A DNA stretch of 64,000 bases from an uncultured Alphaproteobacteria bacterium (GTDB lineage Bacteria > Pseudomonadota > Alphaproteobacteria > Rhodobacterales > Rhodobacteraceae). The notes below the pieces were generated by a model. That model did not search any database. It had not been told where the DNA came from and was given only the letters and a program-made list of their open reading frames with translations. A program made the translations under genes and the position numbers. The DNA lies in assembly GCA_902619165.1 (NCBI GenBank), contig CACNDI010000011.1:1-64000 (forward strand), given 5' to 3'. This document shows, in pieces, positions 25,867-34,542 of the stretch (its first letter is position 1; every line of letters starts with the position of its first letter).

Positions 25867-27074
25867 CTCTCGTTATTTATAGAATTTGCTAAGTATTCAA
25901 TAGCATTTTCTAGGCCACCCTTTTTAAATGGTATATTAGCTGCTATAAGACCCATTTCTAACGAAGCTAAAACCCCAAGAAGCATGTGAGGATTAAGGTG
26001 GCCCATATGTGCAATTCTGAACGCAGAATTCCCATCAAAGTACTCCGGACCCTCAAATCCTAATCCAATCCCCAATTCAACCCCAGTATTTTTCTCTACC
26101 CAGTTTTTAAATGGGAGAAGATCATAGTTTTTTGCAACAAGTGTGGTAACAGCGTGAGATCTATTTTCTTTTTTAGGAACATTAAATTTCAACACTCCTT
26201 CTCGACTCCATATATCAACAGCTTTCCAGACTGTATTAGCTAAAATTTCATGCCTCTTGATGATGTTATCTTTACCTTCTTCGTTCATAATCTCTAGTGC
26301 TGCCTTTTGAGCAAATAGTAAGTGTGTTGGCGCAGTTCCAAAATAAATTTCATAAAAATTTGTTGGATCAAGTCTAGGACCCCAGTCCCAGTAAGCAGAT
26401 TTTTTTGTAACTTTCTTTGCTTGGATCTCAGCTCTCTCTCCTATCACTAGATATCCTAAGCCAGGCGGAGTCATCAGACCTTTTTGTGAAGCTGTTAATA
26501 GTAGATCAACACCCCATTCATCCATTTTCATATCATCACATCCGAAGCATGCAATACTGTCTACTAATAACAAGGCCGGATGATTTAAACTTTGTTTTAA
26601 TTTACTTATTTCTTCTATGTTTAAAAGCATAGAAGAAGCAGTGTCTGTTTGAACAACCAAAATACCTTTGATCTTTTTATCTTTATCCTCGGAAAGAGCT
26701 TTTTCGAGGTCATTGAATTCAAAAGCCTTGTCCATTCCGTATTCTAAATCAACTACCTCTATCCCAAGCTTTGAAGCAATATTACCCCAATGCTTGCCAA
26801 AAACACCATTTGAAATAGTTAGAATTTTGTCATCTTCATTAAAGAGATTTGTTAAGGCAGCTTCCCACACCCCATGACCATTTGATATATAGAGCGCTAC
26901 TCTGCCTTTGCTACCAGCTAATTTAGAAATATCCGATAATATGCTAATTGTGATCTCTTCGAGCTCGCCTCCGTAAATGTTGGGAGCAGGCCGTTGCATA
27001 GCTTGAAGTACCTTATCTGGTATTATTGATGGCCCGGGAAGAGCTCTGTGTATGCGTCCGTTAGAAACTTTCAT
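25863..27074 (-). CDS. Class V aminotransferase (serine/alanine/aspartate-glyoxylate type)
   Basis: A 403-residue PLP enzyme of the AGXT/serine-glyoxylate family. It shows LPGPSIIPDKVLQAMQRP, ISNGHGVWEAAL, LVDSIACFGC with the PLP Asp, and the lysine motif LTASQKGLMTPPGL. Such enzymes move an amino group to glyoxylate to make glycine. Related BhcA enzymes of the beta-hydroxyaspartate cycle use aspartate, but the other bhc genes are absent here, so the donor is not settled. It is convergent with the HisC-like gene, with overlapping ends. Confidence 0.85.
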   Translation of the reverse strand: MKVSNGRIHRALPGPSIIPDKVLQAMQRPAPNIYGGELEEITISILSDISKLAGSKGRVALYISNGHGVWEAALTNLFNEDDKILTISNGVFGKHWGNIASKLGIEVVDLEYGMDKAFEFNDLEKALSEDKDKKIKGILVVQTDTASSMLLNIEEISKLKQSLNHPALLLVDSIACFGCDDMKMDEWGVDLLLTASQKGLMTPPGLGYLVIGERAEIQAKKVTKKSAYWDWGPRLDPTNFYEIYFGTAPTHLLFAQKAALEIMNEEGKDNIIKRHEILANTVWKAVDIWSREGVLKFNVPKKENRSHAVTTLVAKNYDLLPFKNWVEKNTGVELGIGLGFEGPEYFDGNSAFRIAHMGHLNPHMLLGVLASLEMGLIAANIPFKKGGLENAIEYLANSINNES

Positions 27075-27196
27075 TATTATTTCACCAATCTGGTTTGTTA
27101 ATGTAACCTATAAACAAAAGTTACAGCTATTTGCAATCAAAAAGTCTTGCTGGTTTGGAAGTGTTGTAATACTAATCGCGGAAAAGGATAAACATA

Positions 27197-27901
27197 TTGT
27201 TTAACTTAAAGCAAAAGTTTGAAAAGTTTGATGAAAACTGGAGAAGTGATTTAGAAAAAACTTTCTCTTCCTCAAATAAGAAATCTGCTGAAAAGCATGC
27301 TTTCTGGATAGATCATGAGTTTCTCAGAATTTTTTACCATAATAATTTTCAGATCGCGCCTGGAGTGTTCAGATCTAATCAGCCCTCTGAAAAGCGGATA
27401 TTGGAATGGCAAAGAGAAAAAGGGATCCAATCTATAATAAATTTTAGAGGCGAGTCTAACCAAGGAGCATTTTTTATTGAGAAAAATATATGTAAGGAGA
27501 TCGCGATTAAACTGATTAACATAAAATTATACTCATCAAAATTGCCTGAAAAAGAAAAAATTTTTGAAATAAATGAAGTTTTTAAAACCATAAAAAAACC
27601 TTTTTTGATGCACTGTAAGTCAGGCTCTGATAGAGCCGGTTTAGGCTCAGCTCTTTATTTCCTATTGGTTCTAAATACACCCGTGGAAATAGCTCAAAAG
27701 CAACTTTCCTTTAAGTTTTTACACTTGGGTGGTTGGACTGCAGGAATTTTAGACTTTATGCTTATGGAATATAGGCATGCCTTCAAAAAAGACAGGATTA
27801 ACTTTTTGGATTGGGTAGAGAAGCGTTACCATAGAGAAGAGATGACACAAAGGTACGGTGATTTTAGAAAAAATTCCCATTGGTTCAAAATTCCCAGATA
27901 A
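27197..27901 (+). CDS. Dual-specificity/tyrosine phosphatase family protein
   Basis: A 234-residue protein with the cysteine phosphatase signature HCKSGSDRAG (form HCxxGxDRxG) and upstream strand IQSIINFRGES with VFRSNQPS, as in the Siw14/DUF442-type cyclin-dependent-kinase-inhibitor-like phosphatases. It has no signal peptide. A TTG start at 27197 follows AAGG at a distance of nine bases. It stands just before an ABC exporter, and together they may act in envelope or lipid metabolism, but the substrate is unknown. Confidence 0.75.
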   Translation: MFNLKQKFEKFDENWRSDLEKTFSSSNKKSAEKHAFWIDHEFLRIFYHNNFQIAPGVFRSNQPSEKRILEWQREKGIQSIINFRGESNQGAFFIEKNICKEIAIKLINIKLYSSKLPEKEKIFEINEVFKTIKKPFLMHCKSGSDRAGLGSALYFLLVLNTPVEIAQKQLSFKFLHLGGWTAGILDFMLMEYRHAFKKDRINFLDWVEKRYHREEMTQRYGDFRKNSHWFKIPR

Positions 27902-27911
27902 AACTATTAGT

Positions 27912-29669
27912 ATGAATATTAAAGATGACAAAAAGCCTCTTTTTAAATGGTTCTGGAGTTTATACGTAAGAGAGCATTTCGCTCTTCTTTTTATAGCATT
28001 GATTTTTATGTCAATAGAAGGATCGATGCTGGGGCTGCTTTCTTATTCAATTAAATTTTTATTTGATAATGTTTTGGTTTCTAAAGATACATCGAGCATC
28101 TTATTTGTAGCAGTCGTAATCTTTTCCATTTTTTCAATTAGGGCCATAGCAGGATTCGTTCACAGGCTTTTGACAGTAAATGTTTGTCAGAAAATTATTA
28201 AAGTTATTCAGGATAGAATGGTAGCACATCTTTTAAATATGGATGTTGGGTTCCATCAAAAAAACTCACCAGGTATTCTTATGGATAGGGTAAGAGCTGA
28301 CAGCAAAGCTTTATCTGAGTCCGTTGGAGAAGCATTTATGACGGTTGGAAGAGACGGATTTTCATTAATCTCTTTGCTTGCTGTCGTTTTTTTTATTGAT
28401 TGGAAATGGTCGTTAATTGCCTTTCTGGGCCTTCCATTTTTAGTGTTACCAATTTTGCTTCTACAAGGCTTAGTCAGATCCAGGGCAGGAGAAAATAGGG
28501 ACTATGAGTCGAAAGCGAACGTACGATTGGATGAGATATTCCACGGCATAACCGATATTAAGCTTAACCGAGCTGAGGGGCGTGAACGCAACAAATTTTT
28601 TGATATCCTTCAGCTTACTCATAAAGTAAGGCTTCGACTCGAGGCTGGAATGGCGGGTATCCCAGCCATGATTGATGTTATAGCAGCGATCGGGTTTTTA
28701 GCTGTAATGGTTTTTGGAGCTATCGATATCACATCAGGGTCTAAGACTATAGGAGAGTTCATGAGTTTTTTTACTGCTATGGCATTAATCTTTGAACCTC
28801 TCAGAAGATTGAGTAATGTCTCGGGTAATATTCAGGTTGCCATGGCTAGCTTAGAGCGTGTATTTAAAATTTTTGAGGAAAAATCAAGAATAGTTTTTCC
28901 AAAATTGTCTAGCGTGGAAAAAAAATTTGATAAGATAGGAGTTGAGTTCGATGGCGTACACTTTTCTTATGAAGATAAAAAAGTTCTTGAAAATATAACT
29001 TTTGGGATTGCAGAGGGCACATCAAATGCGATTGTTGGCTATTCTGGTAGCGGAAAAACAACTTTGTTTAATCTTATTACAAGGTTGATAGACCCAAATA
29101 GTGGGCTTATAAAGCTTAACGGAATTAATATTAAAGAGCTCTGCTTAAAGGATCTGCGTTCCCTTATTTCTGTTGTACGTCAAGATGGGATGGTGTTTGA
29201 CGAAACGATACTCGAAAATATTAGATTCGGAAAGCCAACAGCTTCTGATGGAGAGATCAGAGAGGCAGCTAAAATGGCTTATGTTGACGAATTTACTAAT
29301 GAGTTAAAAGATGGTTTTAACACAGTTGTTGGCCCAAGAGGATCAACCCTATCAGGAGGGCAACGCCAAAGAATATCTATAGCCCGTGCTTTCCTGAGGA
29401 ACAGTCCCCTGCTTCTTTTAGATGAGCCAACCTCGGCCTTGGACAGTAAGTCAGAGGAGTTGATTCAAAAATCCCTTAGTAATCTTGCAAAGCATGCAAC
29501 TACAATTACAATAGCACATAGATTATCTACTATAGTTGATAGCGACAAAGTACTGGTTTTGGATAATGGAAAAATTGTGGGACAGGGTAAGCATAGTAAG
29601 TTATTGCTGGAGAATTCTCTTTATTCTAATTTATTCAAATCACAAGTAGAAAAGAAAAACGATGATTAA
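27912..29669 (+). CDS. MsbA-like ABC exporter (fused membrane and ATPase domains)
   Basis: About 585 residues from the ATG at 27912; the frame is open to 27858, but that would overlap the phosphatase gene by 44 bases. Six membrane helices fill the first half. The ATPase half has Walker A GYSGSGKTT, signature LSGGQRQR, Walker B LLLLDEPTS and H-loop IAHRLST. This is the MsbA/lipid-exporter architecture. Exported lipid A or a peptide is possible, and the substrate is not shown by the sequence. It overlaps ygfZ by eight bases. Confidence 0.9.
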   Translation: MNIKDDKKPLFKWFWSLYVREHFALLFIALIFMSIEGSMLGLLSYSIKFLFDNVLVSKDTSSILFVAVVIFSIFSIRAIAGFVHRLLTVNVCQKIIKVIQDRMVAHLLNMDVGFHQKNSPGILMDRVRADSKALSESVGEAFMTVGRDGFSLISLLAVVFFIDWKWSLIAFLGLPFLVLPILLLQGLVRSRAGENRDYESKANVRLDEIFHGITDIKLNRAEGRERNKFFDILQLTHKVRLRLEAGMAGIPAMIDVIAAIGFLAVMVFGAIDITSGSKTIGEFMSFFTAMALIFEPLRRLSNVSGNIQVAMASLERVFKIFEEKSRIVFPKLSSVEKKFDKIGVEFDGVHFSYEDKKVLENITFGIAEGTSNAIVGYSGSGKTTLFNLITRLIDPNSGLIKLNGINIKELCLKDLRSLISVVRQDGMVFDETILENIRFGKPTASDGEIREAAKMAYVDEFTNELKDGFNTVVGPRGSTLSGGQRQRISIARAFLRNSPLLLLDEPTSALDSKSEELIQKSLSNLAKHATTITIAHRLSTIVDSDKVLVLDNGKIVGQGKHSKLLLENSLYSNLFKSQVEKKNDD

Positions 29670-30462
29670 AACTGGTGTTACTGATTTTTTCTTTGTTGAC
29701 AAAAATAGAGCCACTCTAGCCATAGAAGGAGAGGATAAAATTGATTTTCTACAAGCACTAACCACGAACAATATTGAGAAAGTATCGAAAGAGGGTATTA
29801 TTTACACTGCGATTTTGTCTCCCCAAGGCAAATATTTGTTTGATTTTTTTGTTTTTTCTTTGGGTAAAAAGGAAATTTTTATCGATATCCATCAGTCTAG
29901 AGCTGTAGCATTCAAAAAATTTCTAGAATTTTATAAACTCAATTCCGATGTGACTATTTTTGATAAAGCATGTCAGGTTGTGCTTAGTTCTGTGCCGCAA
30001 GAAACCTGTTCTTTTGCTGACCCAAGAGCAAATATTCTGGGCTGGCGTTGTTATGACTTCAAGGAGGAGTTTGCAAATGAGAGAAGAGGGTTTGAGGAGT
30101 TTGAGACTAATAGAATAAAAAGCCTTATTCCGGAAACAGGGATAGAATTGATCCCTGAGAAATCATATATTTTAGAGCTGAACTTTGAAAAAATTAAAGG
30201 AGTGGACTTCAAAAAAGGTTGTTATATAGGCCAAGAAGTGACTGCACGAATGAAACATAAGGCTAAGCTAAAAAATAAACTTTATTGTGGACGTATTCCA
30301 ACCAATCCTGAAAACAAGATGGACAAAAAAATTTATTTTAATGGCAAGGTTGTGGGAGAAATATACAGTATCTCTAATAATTACTGTTTGATTAAAATTA
30401 AGGAAGATTTCAAAAAGGAGAAATTAACTGTTTTTGGGCAACCACTAACTCTAGTGGATTGA
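29662..30462 (+). CDS. ygfZ: YgfZ/GcvT-like folate-binding protein
   Basis: A 266-residue protein with the YgfZ signature KGCYIGQEVTARMKHK near residue 187 and the GcvT-like start RATLAIEGEDKIDFLQALTTN. YgfZ uses folate and helps make or repair iron-sulfur clusters, for example in MiaB. It follows the ABC exporter with an eight-base overlap and ends overlapping the convergent suhB by 12 bases. Confidence 0.9.
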   Translation: MIKTGVTDFFFVDKNRATLAIEGEDKIDFLQALTTNNIEKVSKEGIIYTAILSPQGKYLFDFFVFSLGKKEIFIDIHQSRAVAFKKFLEFYKLNSDVTIFDKACQVVLSSVPQETCSFADPRANILGWRCYDFKEEFANERRGFEEFETNRIKSLIPETGIELIPEKSYILELNFEKIKGVDFKKGCYIGQEVTARMKHKAKLKNKLYCGRIPTNPENKMDKKIYFNGKVVGEIYSISNNYCLIKIKEDFKKEKLTVFGQPLTLVD

Positions 30463-31254
30463 AGATCTAATAATTTCAGAAAATTTTTTAAAGACTGTCT
30501 CCTGATTATTTGAGCAAATAATATTTCCGGTTTCCAAGGGGGAGTGATCTGTTTCTATACTTTCTAAAATCCCTCCTGCCTCTTTCACAAGAATTATTCC
30601 CGCTGCCATATCCCATGGAGATAAGTTTTGTTCCCAAAAGCCATCAAATCTGCCAGCAGCAACGTATGCTAAATCCAGAGCAGCTGCACCATTTCTTCTT
30701 ATCCCTGAACAACTAGGCATAAGATTACCAATAGATGAAAGAGAATTTTGTAGATTATCATTTTGACCGAAAGGAATACCTGTAGAAAACAACATTTCCT
30801 GGAACGTAGTTCTATTAGACACTCTTAATCTTTGTTCATTTAACCAAGACCCACCGCCCTTCTGCGCGGAAAACAATTCATCTTTAATAGGATCATAAAT
30901 TATTCCTGCAACGATTTCCTTTTTGTGTTCCAGAGCGATAGATATAGCCCAATGAGGAATGCCATGCAAAAAATTGGTTGTTCCATCTAATGGGTCCACT
31001 ATCCATCTTCTCGTAGGGTCTTCTCCATCTATTTCCTGACTTTCCTCAGCGCACCAACCGTAACTTGGTCGCGCAGAAAGTAATTCCTCTTTGATAATCT
31101 TTTCTGCTCTCAAATCAGCTTTTGATACGAAGTCACCTGCTTTTTTTGATACTACCTGAAGCTTTTCGATTTCGTTAAAATCTCTAATAAGTGATTTAGA
31201 AGCTTTCCTAGAAGCCTTTATCATTATGTTTAAATTGGCAGTATTGTTTTGCAT
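30451..31254 (-). CDS. suhB: Inositol monophosphatase SuhB
   Basis: A 267-residue member of the lithium-sensitive phosphatase family. Metal site one is WIVDPLDGTTNFLHG near residue 88, and site two is the C-terminal WDMAAGIILVKEAGG. SuhB dephosphorylates inositol-1-phosphate and, in E. coli, also joins the rRNA antitermination complex. It follows efp by 18 bases and probably shares its transcript with tRNA-His and efp. Confidence 0.93.
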   Translation of the reverse strand: MQNNTANLNIMIKASRKASKSLIRDFNEIEKLQVVSKKAGDFVSKADLRAEKIIKEELLSARPSYGWCAEESQEIDGEDPTRRWIVDPLDGTTNFLHGIPHWAISIALEHKKEIVAGIIYDPIKDELFSAQKGGGSWLNEQRLRVSNRTTFQEMLFSTGIPFGQNDNLQNSLSSIGNLMPSCSGIRRNGAAALDLAYVAAGRFDGFWEQNLSPWDMAAGIILVKEAGGILESIETDHSPLETGNIICSNNQETVFKKFSEIIRSSIH

Positions 31255-31272
31255 AAGACGCCTTTGGGTTGC

Positions 31273-31836
31273 TTAAGATCTCTCAAGATATTCACATGTT
31301 TCAGTAGAAACTATTATTGATTCCCCTTCAGCAATAAATTGAGGAACCATAATTCGCAAACCGTTATCGAGGATTGCTGGCTTAGAGCTGTTTGCAGCAG
31401 TTTGTCCCTTAATTGTAGGTTCAGTTTCTTTTACAACACAGGACAATTTTTCAGGCAATGAAACGTTTAAAGGTTCATTTTCAAAAAATTCAATTTGAAC
31501 TACTAATCCTTCTGTAAGAAAATTCGTGATGACGTTTAAAGCACCTTCTTTGATGGTGATTTGTTCGAAGGTGTCATTATCCATAAATATAAAGTCTACA
31601 TCACTTTTATATAAGAACTGGTAGTCCTTTTGTTCAAGTCTTACTCTTTCAATCTTATCAGCTGACCTGAACCGTTCGTTTAATTTAGAGTTTGTTCTAA
31701 TATTTTTCAATTCTACCTGAGCAAAAGCGCCACCTTTGCCTGGCTTAACATGAGATGTTTTCACTGCAATCCATAAACCATTCTTATGCTCGATAACATT
31801 TCCTTTTCTTATTTCATTTCCATTTATTTTGACCAT
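31273..31836 (-). CDS. efp: Translation elongation factor P
   Basis: A 187-residue EF-P with three KOW/OB-type domains. The modified-lysine loop is VKPGKGGAFAQVELKN with Lys34 at the tip, as in bacteria that use EpmA. It relieves ribosome stalling at polyproline runs. tRNA-His lies 24 bases upstream on the same strand, which suggests a shared promoter. Confidence 0.97.
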   Translation of the reverse strand: MVKINGNEIRKGNVIEHKNGLWIAVKTSHVKPGKGGAFAQVELKNIRTNSKLNERFRSADKIERVRLEQKDYQFLYKSDVDFIFMDNDTFEQITIKEGALNVITNFLTEGLVVQIEFFENEPLNVSLPEKLSCVVKETEPTIKGQTAANSSKPAILDNGLRIMVPQFIAEGESIIVSTETCEYLERS

Positions 31837-31860
31837 ATTGAATACTTATATTTTCGAGAG

Positions 31861-31937
31861 TGGTACCGATGGTTGGATTCGAACCAACGACCCCTAGATC
31901 CACAATCTAGTGCTCTAACCAACTGAGCTACATCGGC
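31861..31937 (-). tRNA. tRNA-His (GTG), alphaproteobacterial type
   Basis: A 77-base cloverleaf with encoded CCA on the minus strand; the anticodon loop TTGTGGA gives anticodon GTG. The acceptor stem is GCCGATG/CATCGGT with G1-U72, discriminator A73, and the base before G1 is T. There is therefore no encoded G-1, and no C73 to pair with it. This is the unusual tRNA-His form known from most Alphaproteobacteria, which use a matching HisRS. Confidence 0.95.
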
Positions 31938-32096
31938 ATAACTTATATCAGTAATTAGTAAGTTAAAAAGGAACTTATTAACAGCTTTTTTTGTAAGACA
32001 CAAAGTTATTTTAGAATATTATTGTGGTGGCTGTATGTACATGCGTTATTTCTTTTAACGCCCTACCGGAGCTATAAAAATTGCTAATATAAAAAC

Positions 32097-32124
32097 TTGT
32101 TTAAATTTTTTTTAGATTATATAT
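32097..32124 (+). promoter_or_regulatory. Promoter of the candidate 6S RNA
   Basis: TTGTTT (32097-32102) and TATATA (32119-32124) are separated by 16 bases, a plausible sigma-70 promoter. Transcription would begin near 32131, exactly where the folded RNA element starts. The pairing of promoter and structure supports both calls. The gap from tRNA-His to here (about 31938-32096) holds nothing else I can identify. Confidence 0.5.
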
Positions 32125-32130
32125 GGTCAA

Positions 32131-32291
32131 GATTGTGAGTTCTGGCTTTCTTGTAAAAGTTTAATCCTAGTGGCCTTAAAATCTCGAAAGGGAGTTGGCT
32201 CTGTCAAGGTCGTGGCCTCTGATAACCGATGCCCACCTGTTAATTCAGGCTCTCGAGGATAAAACAATACGGTTTTGCTGGTTCTCACCTT
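32131..32291 (+). ncRNA. ssrS: Candidate 6S RNA (SsrS) upstream of fau
   Basis: In many proteobacteria 6S RNA precedes the 5-formyltetrahydrofolate cyclo-ligase gene. Here 160 bases separate a promoter-like element from that gene. Ends pair as GTGAG (32135-32139) with CTCAC (32284-32288), continuing through a 2x2 loop into CTGGC with GCTGG. Further in, ATCTCGA (32181-32187) pairs with TCGAG-GAT (32253-32260) leaving one bulged G. An unpaired region lies between these two stems. This is the rod-with-central-bubble form of 6S RNA, which sequesters sigma-70 RNA polymerase. The call is from structure and position; I could not run a covariance model. Confidence 0.55.
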
Positions 32292-32308
32292 TTTATAGAG
32301 GTGGTTTG

Positions 32309-32887
32309 TTGTTTGAAATCAATAAAGTACAACATAGAAAAATTGCGATTAGAAAAAGAAGGAAAATCTATGAAGCTTTGCACCATGAGGAATATGCCAA
32401 AAGAATTACACACTTTTTCCATGAATGGATTTCAAGTCAAAAGTCTGTTTTTGTTGTAGCTTTATATCACCCCATAAATAGCGAAATAAATCCCCTATCG
32501 TTGATAGAGTATCTTGATATCAAAAATAAAACCATTTGCTTGCCAATGGTTGTTAATGAAAAACAACCTTTAATATTCAAACCTTGGCGTCCAGGAAAGA
32601 AAATGGTTATTGGACATTACGGAATATCCGTACCTGCTAATGACCAGACCTTAATTCCTGACCTAATTGTTTGTCCTCTCTTAGCCTATGATTCGAAGGG
32701 AATGAGGCTAGGTTATGGTGGAGGTTTCTATGATAGGACAATAAATTATTTAAGAAGAAATAAGGAAGTAAAATATATCGGACTTGCGTTTTCAGGGCAA
32801 AAAAGTTATTACGATTTACCATCAGAGGTTCATGATATTCCTCTAGACGCAGTTTTAACTGAAACAGGAATGGATTATTTCCAATAA
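32309..32887 (+). CDS. fau: 5-formyltetrahydrofolate cyclo-ligase
   Basis: About 192 residues from a TTG at 32309 preceded by AGAGGTGG. The family core is KIAIRKRRKIYEALHHEEYA at the N-terminus, RLGYGGGFYDRT near the C-terminus and VCPLLAYDSKGM. It converts 5-formyl-THF to 5,10-methenyl-THF. The frame stays open back to 32195, but that segment is the 3' half of the candidate 6S RNA and adds residues with no family match, so it is unlikely to be translated. The strange N-terminal extension is a sign that the RNA is real. Confidence 0.88.
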   Translation: MFEINKVQHRKIAIRKRRKIYEALHHEEYAKRITHFFHEWISSQKSVFVVALYHPINSEINPLSLIEYLDIKNKTICLPMVVNEKQPLIFKPWRPGKKMVIGHYGISVPANDQTLIPDLIVCPLLAYDSKGMRLGYGGGFYDRTINYLRRNKEVKYIGLAFSGQKSYYDLPSEVHDIPLDAVLTETGMDYFQ

Positions 32888-32910
32888 TTTTAAATGAAGA
32901 CACTTAGAAC

Positions 32911-33714
32911 ATGATAGTAGCTTTTTTCGGTGATATTGTTGGTAAAACAGGAAGGCAAAAATTAAAGAGTAGTCTTCATCAATTCGTTTCTTCTGAAAAA
33001 ATTGATTTTGTTGTGGTGAACGCAGAAAACGCAACTTCTGGAGCAGGACTATCTGCAAACCACGCAGAAGATTTGCTGAATGCTTCCGTCGATTGCATAA
33101 CTCTAGGAGATCATGCCTATGACAATAAAGAAATAATACCTTTATTAGCACACACAAAACAAATAGTTAGACCAATTAATTATTCAGATGATTGTCCTGG
33201 GCAAGGCTGGCAAATTTTTTCGGTAAATGATAAGAAAATACTCGTACTGCAGGTTTTGGGACGTGTGTTTATGAAAAAAAAATTCTTGGACCCATTTCCG
33301 TTCTTAGATGATATATTTTCTCAATATAAGCTTGGCCTGAATGTGGATTGTATTATTGTAGATATACATGCTGAGGCAACCTCCGAGAAAATGGCCGTGG
33401 GCCATTTTTGTGATGGCAAAGCAAGTCTAGTAATTGGTACTCATACACACGTGCCTACAGGAGACACAAGAATTTTAGAAAATGGAACAGCATTTCAGTC
33501 TGATGCAGGAATGTCCGGCGACTATAATAGTATCATTGGTATGGATAAAGCCGAACCAATGCGGAGATTTTTGAAAAATCAAATCAGTGGAAGATTTACG
33601 CCAGCAAATGGAGAGGCCACTCTGTGCGGAGTAACAGTGGAATTGAATAAAAACGGTACGGCAAAAAAGATAAAAACAATTAGGATCGGCGGAGTTTTGG
33701 AGCGCTCAGCATAA
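32911..33714 (+). CDS. YmdB-type metallophosphoesterase
   Basis: A 267-residue protein of the TIGR00282/YmdB family. It shows AFFGDIVGKTGRQ, NAENATSGAGLSANHAEDLL, DHAYDN, and DIHAEATSEKMAVGHF, then GTHTHVPTGDTRIL. Metal ligands Asp8, Asn39 and the His residues are present. In Bacillus, YmdB hydrolyses cyclic nucleotides and affects biofilm fate. The proteobacterial role is unclear. It lies 23 bases after fau and before yebC, an order common in alphaproteobacteria. Confidence 0.9.
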   Translation: MIVAFFGDIVGKTGRQKLKSSLHQFVSSEKIDFVVVNAENATSGAGLSANHAEDLLNASVDCITLGDHAYDNKEIIPLLAHTKQIVRPINYSDDCPGQGWQIFSVNDKKILVLQVLGRVFMKKKFLDPFPFLDDIFSQYKLGLNVDCIIVDIHAEATSEKMAVGHFCDGKASLVIGTHTHVPTGDTRILENGTAFQSDAGMSGDYNSIIGMDKAEPMRRFLKNQISGRFTPANGEATLCGVTVELNKNGTAKKIKTIRIGGVLERSA

Positions 33715-33771
33715 TAACCAATGATAGTTTTTTTTGTTGTTTTATGAAAAATTTTTATGGTAGAAACTTAC

Positions 33772-34518
33772 ATGGCGGGTCATAGTAAATGGGCAAATAT
33801 TCAGCATAGAAAGGGTCGACAAGACGCGGCCAGATCTAAGTTGTTCTCCAAGTTGTCCAAGGAGATAACGGTTGCAGCAAAAATGGGCGATCCTGATCCA
33901 GAAAAAAACCCTAGATTGCGTTTAGCAGTAAGAGAGGCAAAGTCTAACTCCGTGCCAAAAGATGTTATAGATCGGGCAATTAAGAAGTCTCAAAGTTCGG
34001 ATTTTGAAAATATGGATGAGATTCGATACGAAGGCTATGCCTCCGGCGGCATTGCAGTGATAGTAGAAGCATTAACTGACAACAGAAATAGAACAGCGTC
34101 TAATGTGCGCTCTTTATTTACTAAGTATGGTGGTAACCTCGGTGAAAGTGGGTCTGTGGGATACCTATTTGATCAGTGTGGATTAATTGCATTCGATCTC
34201 AAGGAACAAAGTGAAGATGAAGTCTTTGAAAAAGCAATAGATGCAGGGGCAGACGATGTTGAGTTTTATGATCAAAGGGCATTTATTTATTGTTCTACAG
34301 AGGCATTAAACACCATTGCAAACTTTATGGAGAAATGTCATTTTGAAGATATAAGCAGTAAAATAATATGGAAAGCCAAAGAACCAATTAAAATAGGTAT
34401 CGAGCAATTACAGAAAGTGGCCAAATTGATCGAAGCCTTGGAAGACGACGATGACGTGAGATCTGTTACCAGCAATTTTGAGGCCTCGGATGAAGACCTT
34501 GAAGCTTTTTCAAGTTAA
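33772..34518 (+). CDS. yebC: YebC/PmpR-family regulator (TACO1-like)
   Basis: About 248 residues from the ATG at 33772, which gives the conserved start [20 protein letters not shown] further ATG at 33757 would add five residues unlike the family. Motifs are [19 protein letters not shown] and [20 protein letters not shown]. YebC proteins act in transcription or help ribosomes through polyproline stalls. The shortest start matches every known member, so I prefer it. Confidence 0.93.
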   Translation: MAGHSKWANIQHRKGRQDAARSKLFSKLSKEITVAAKMGDPDPEKNPRLRLAVREAKSNSVPKDVIDRAIKKSQSSDFENMDEIRYEGYASGGIAVIVEALTDNRNRTASNVRSLFTKYGGNLGESGSVGYLFDQCGLIAFDLKEQSEDEVFEKAIDAGADDVEFYDQRAFIYCSTEALNTIANFMEKCHFEDISSKIIWKAKEPIKIGIEQLQKVAKLIEALEDDDDVRSVTSNFEASDEDLEAFSS

Positions 34519-34542
34519 AAATATTATCGTGTAAGGACAATT

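Noticed and set aside
32195-32308. N-terminal extension of the fau reading frame
   Set aside because: The added residues match no cyclo-ligase and the bases fold as the candidate 6S RNA; the TTG at 32309 has a better ribosome site.
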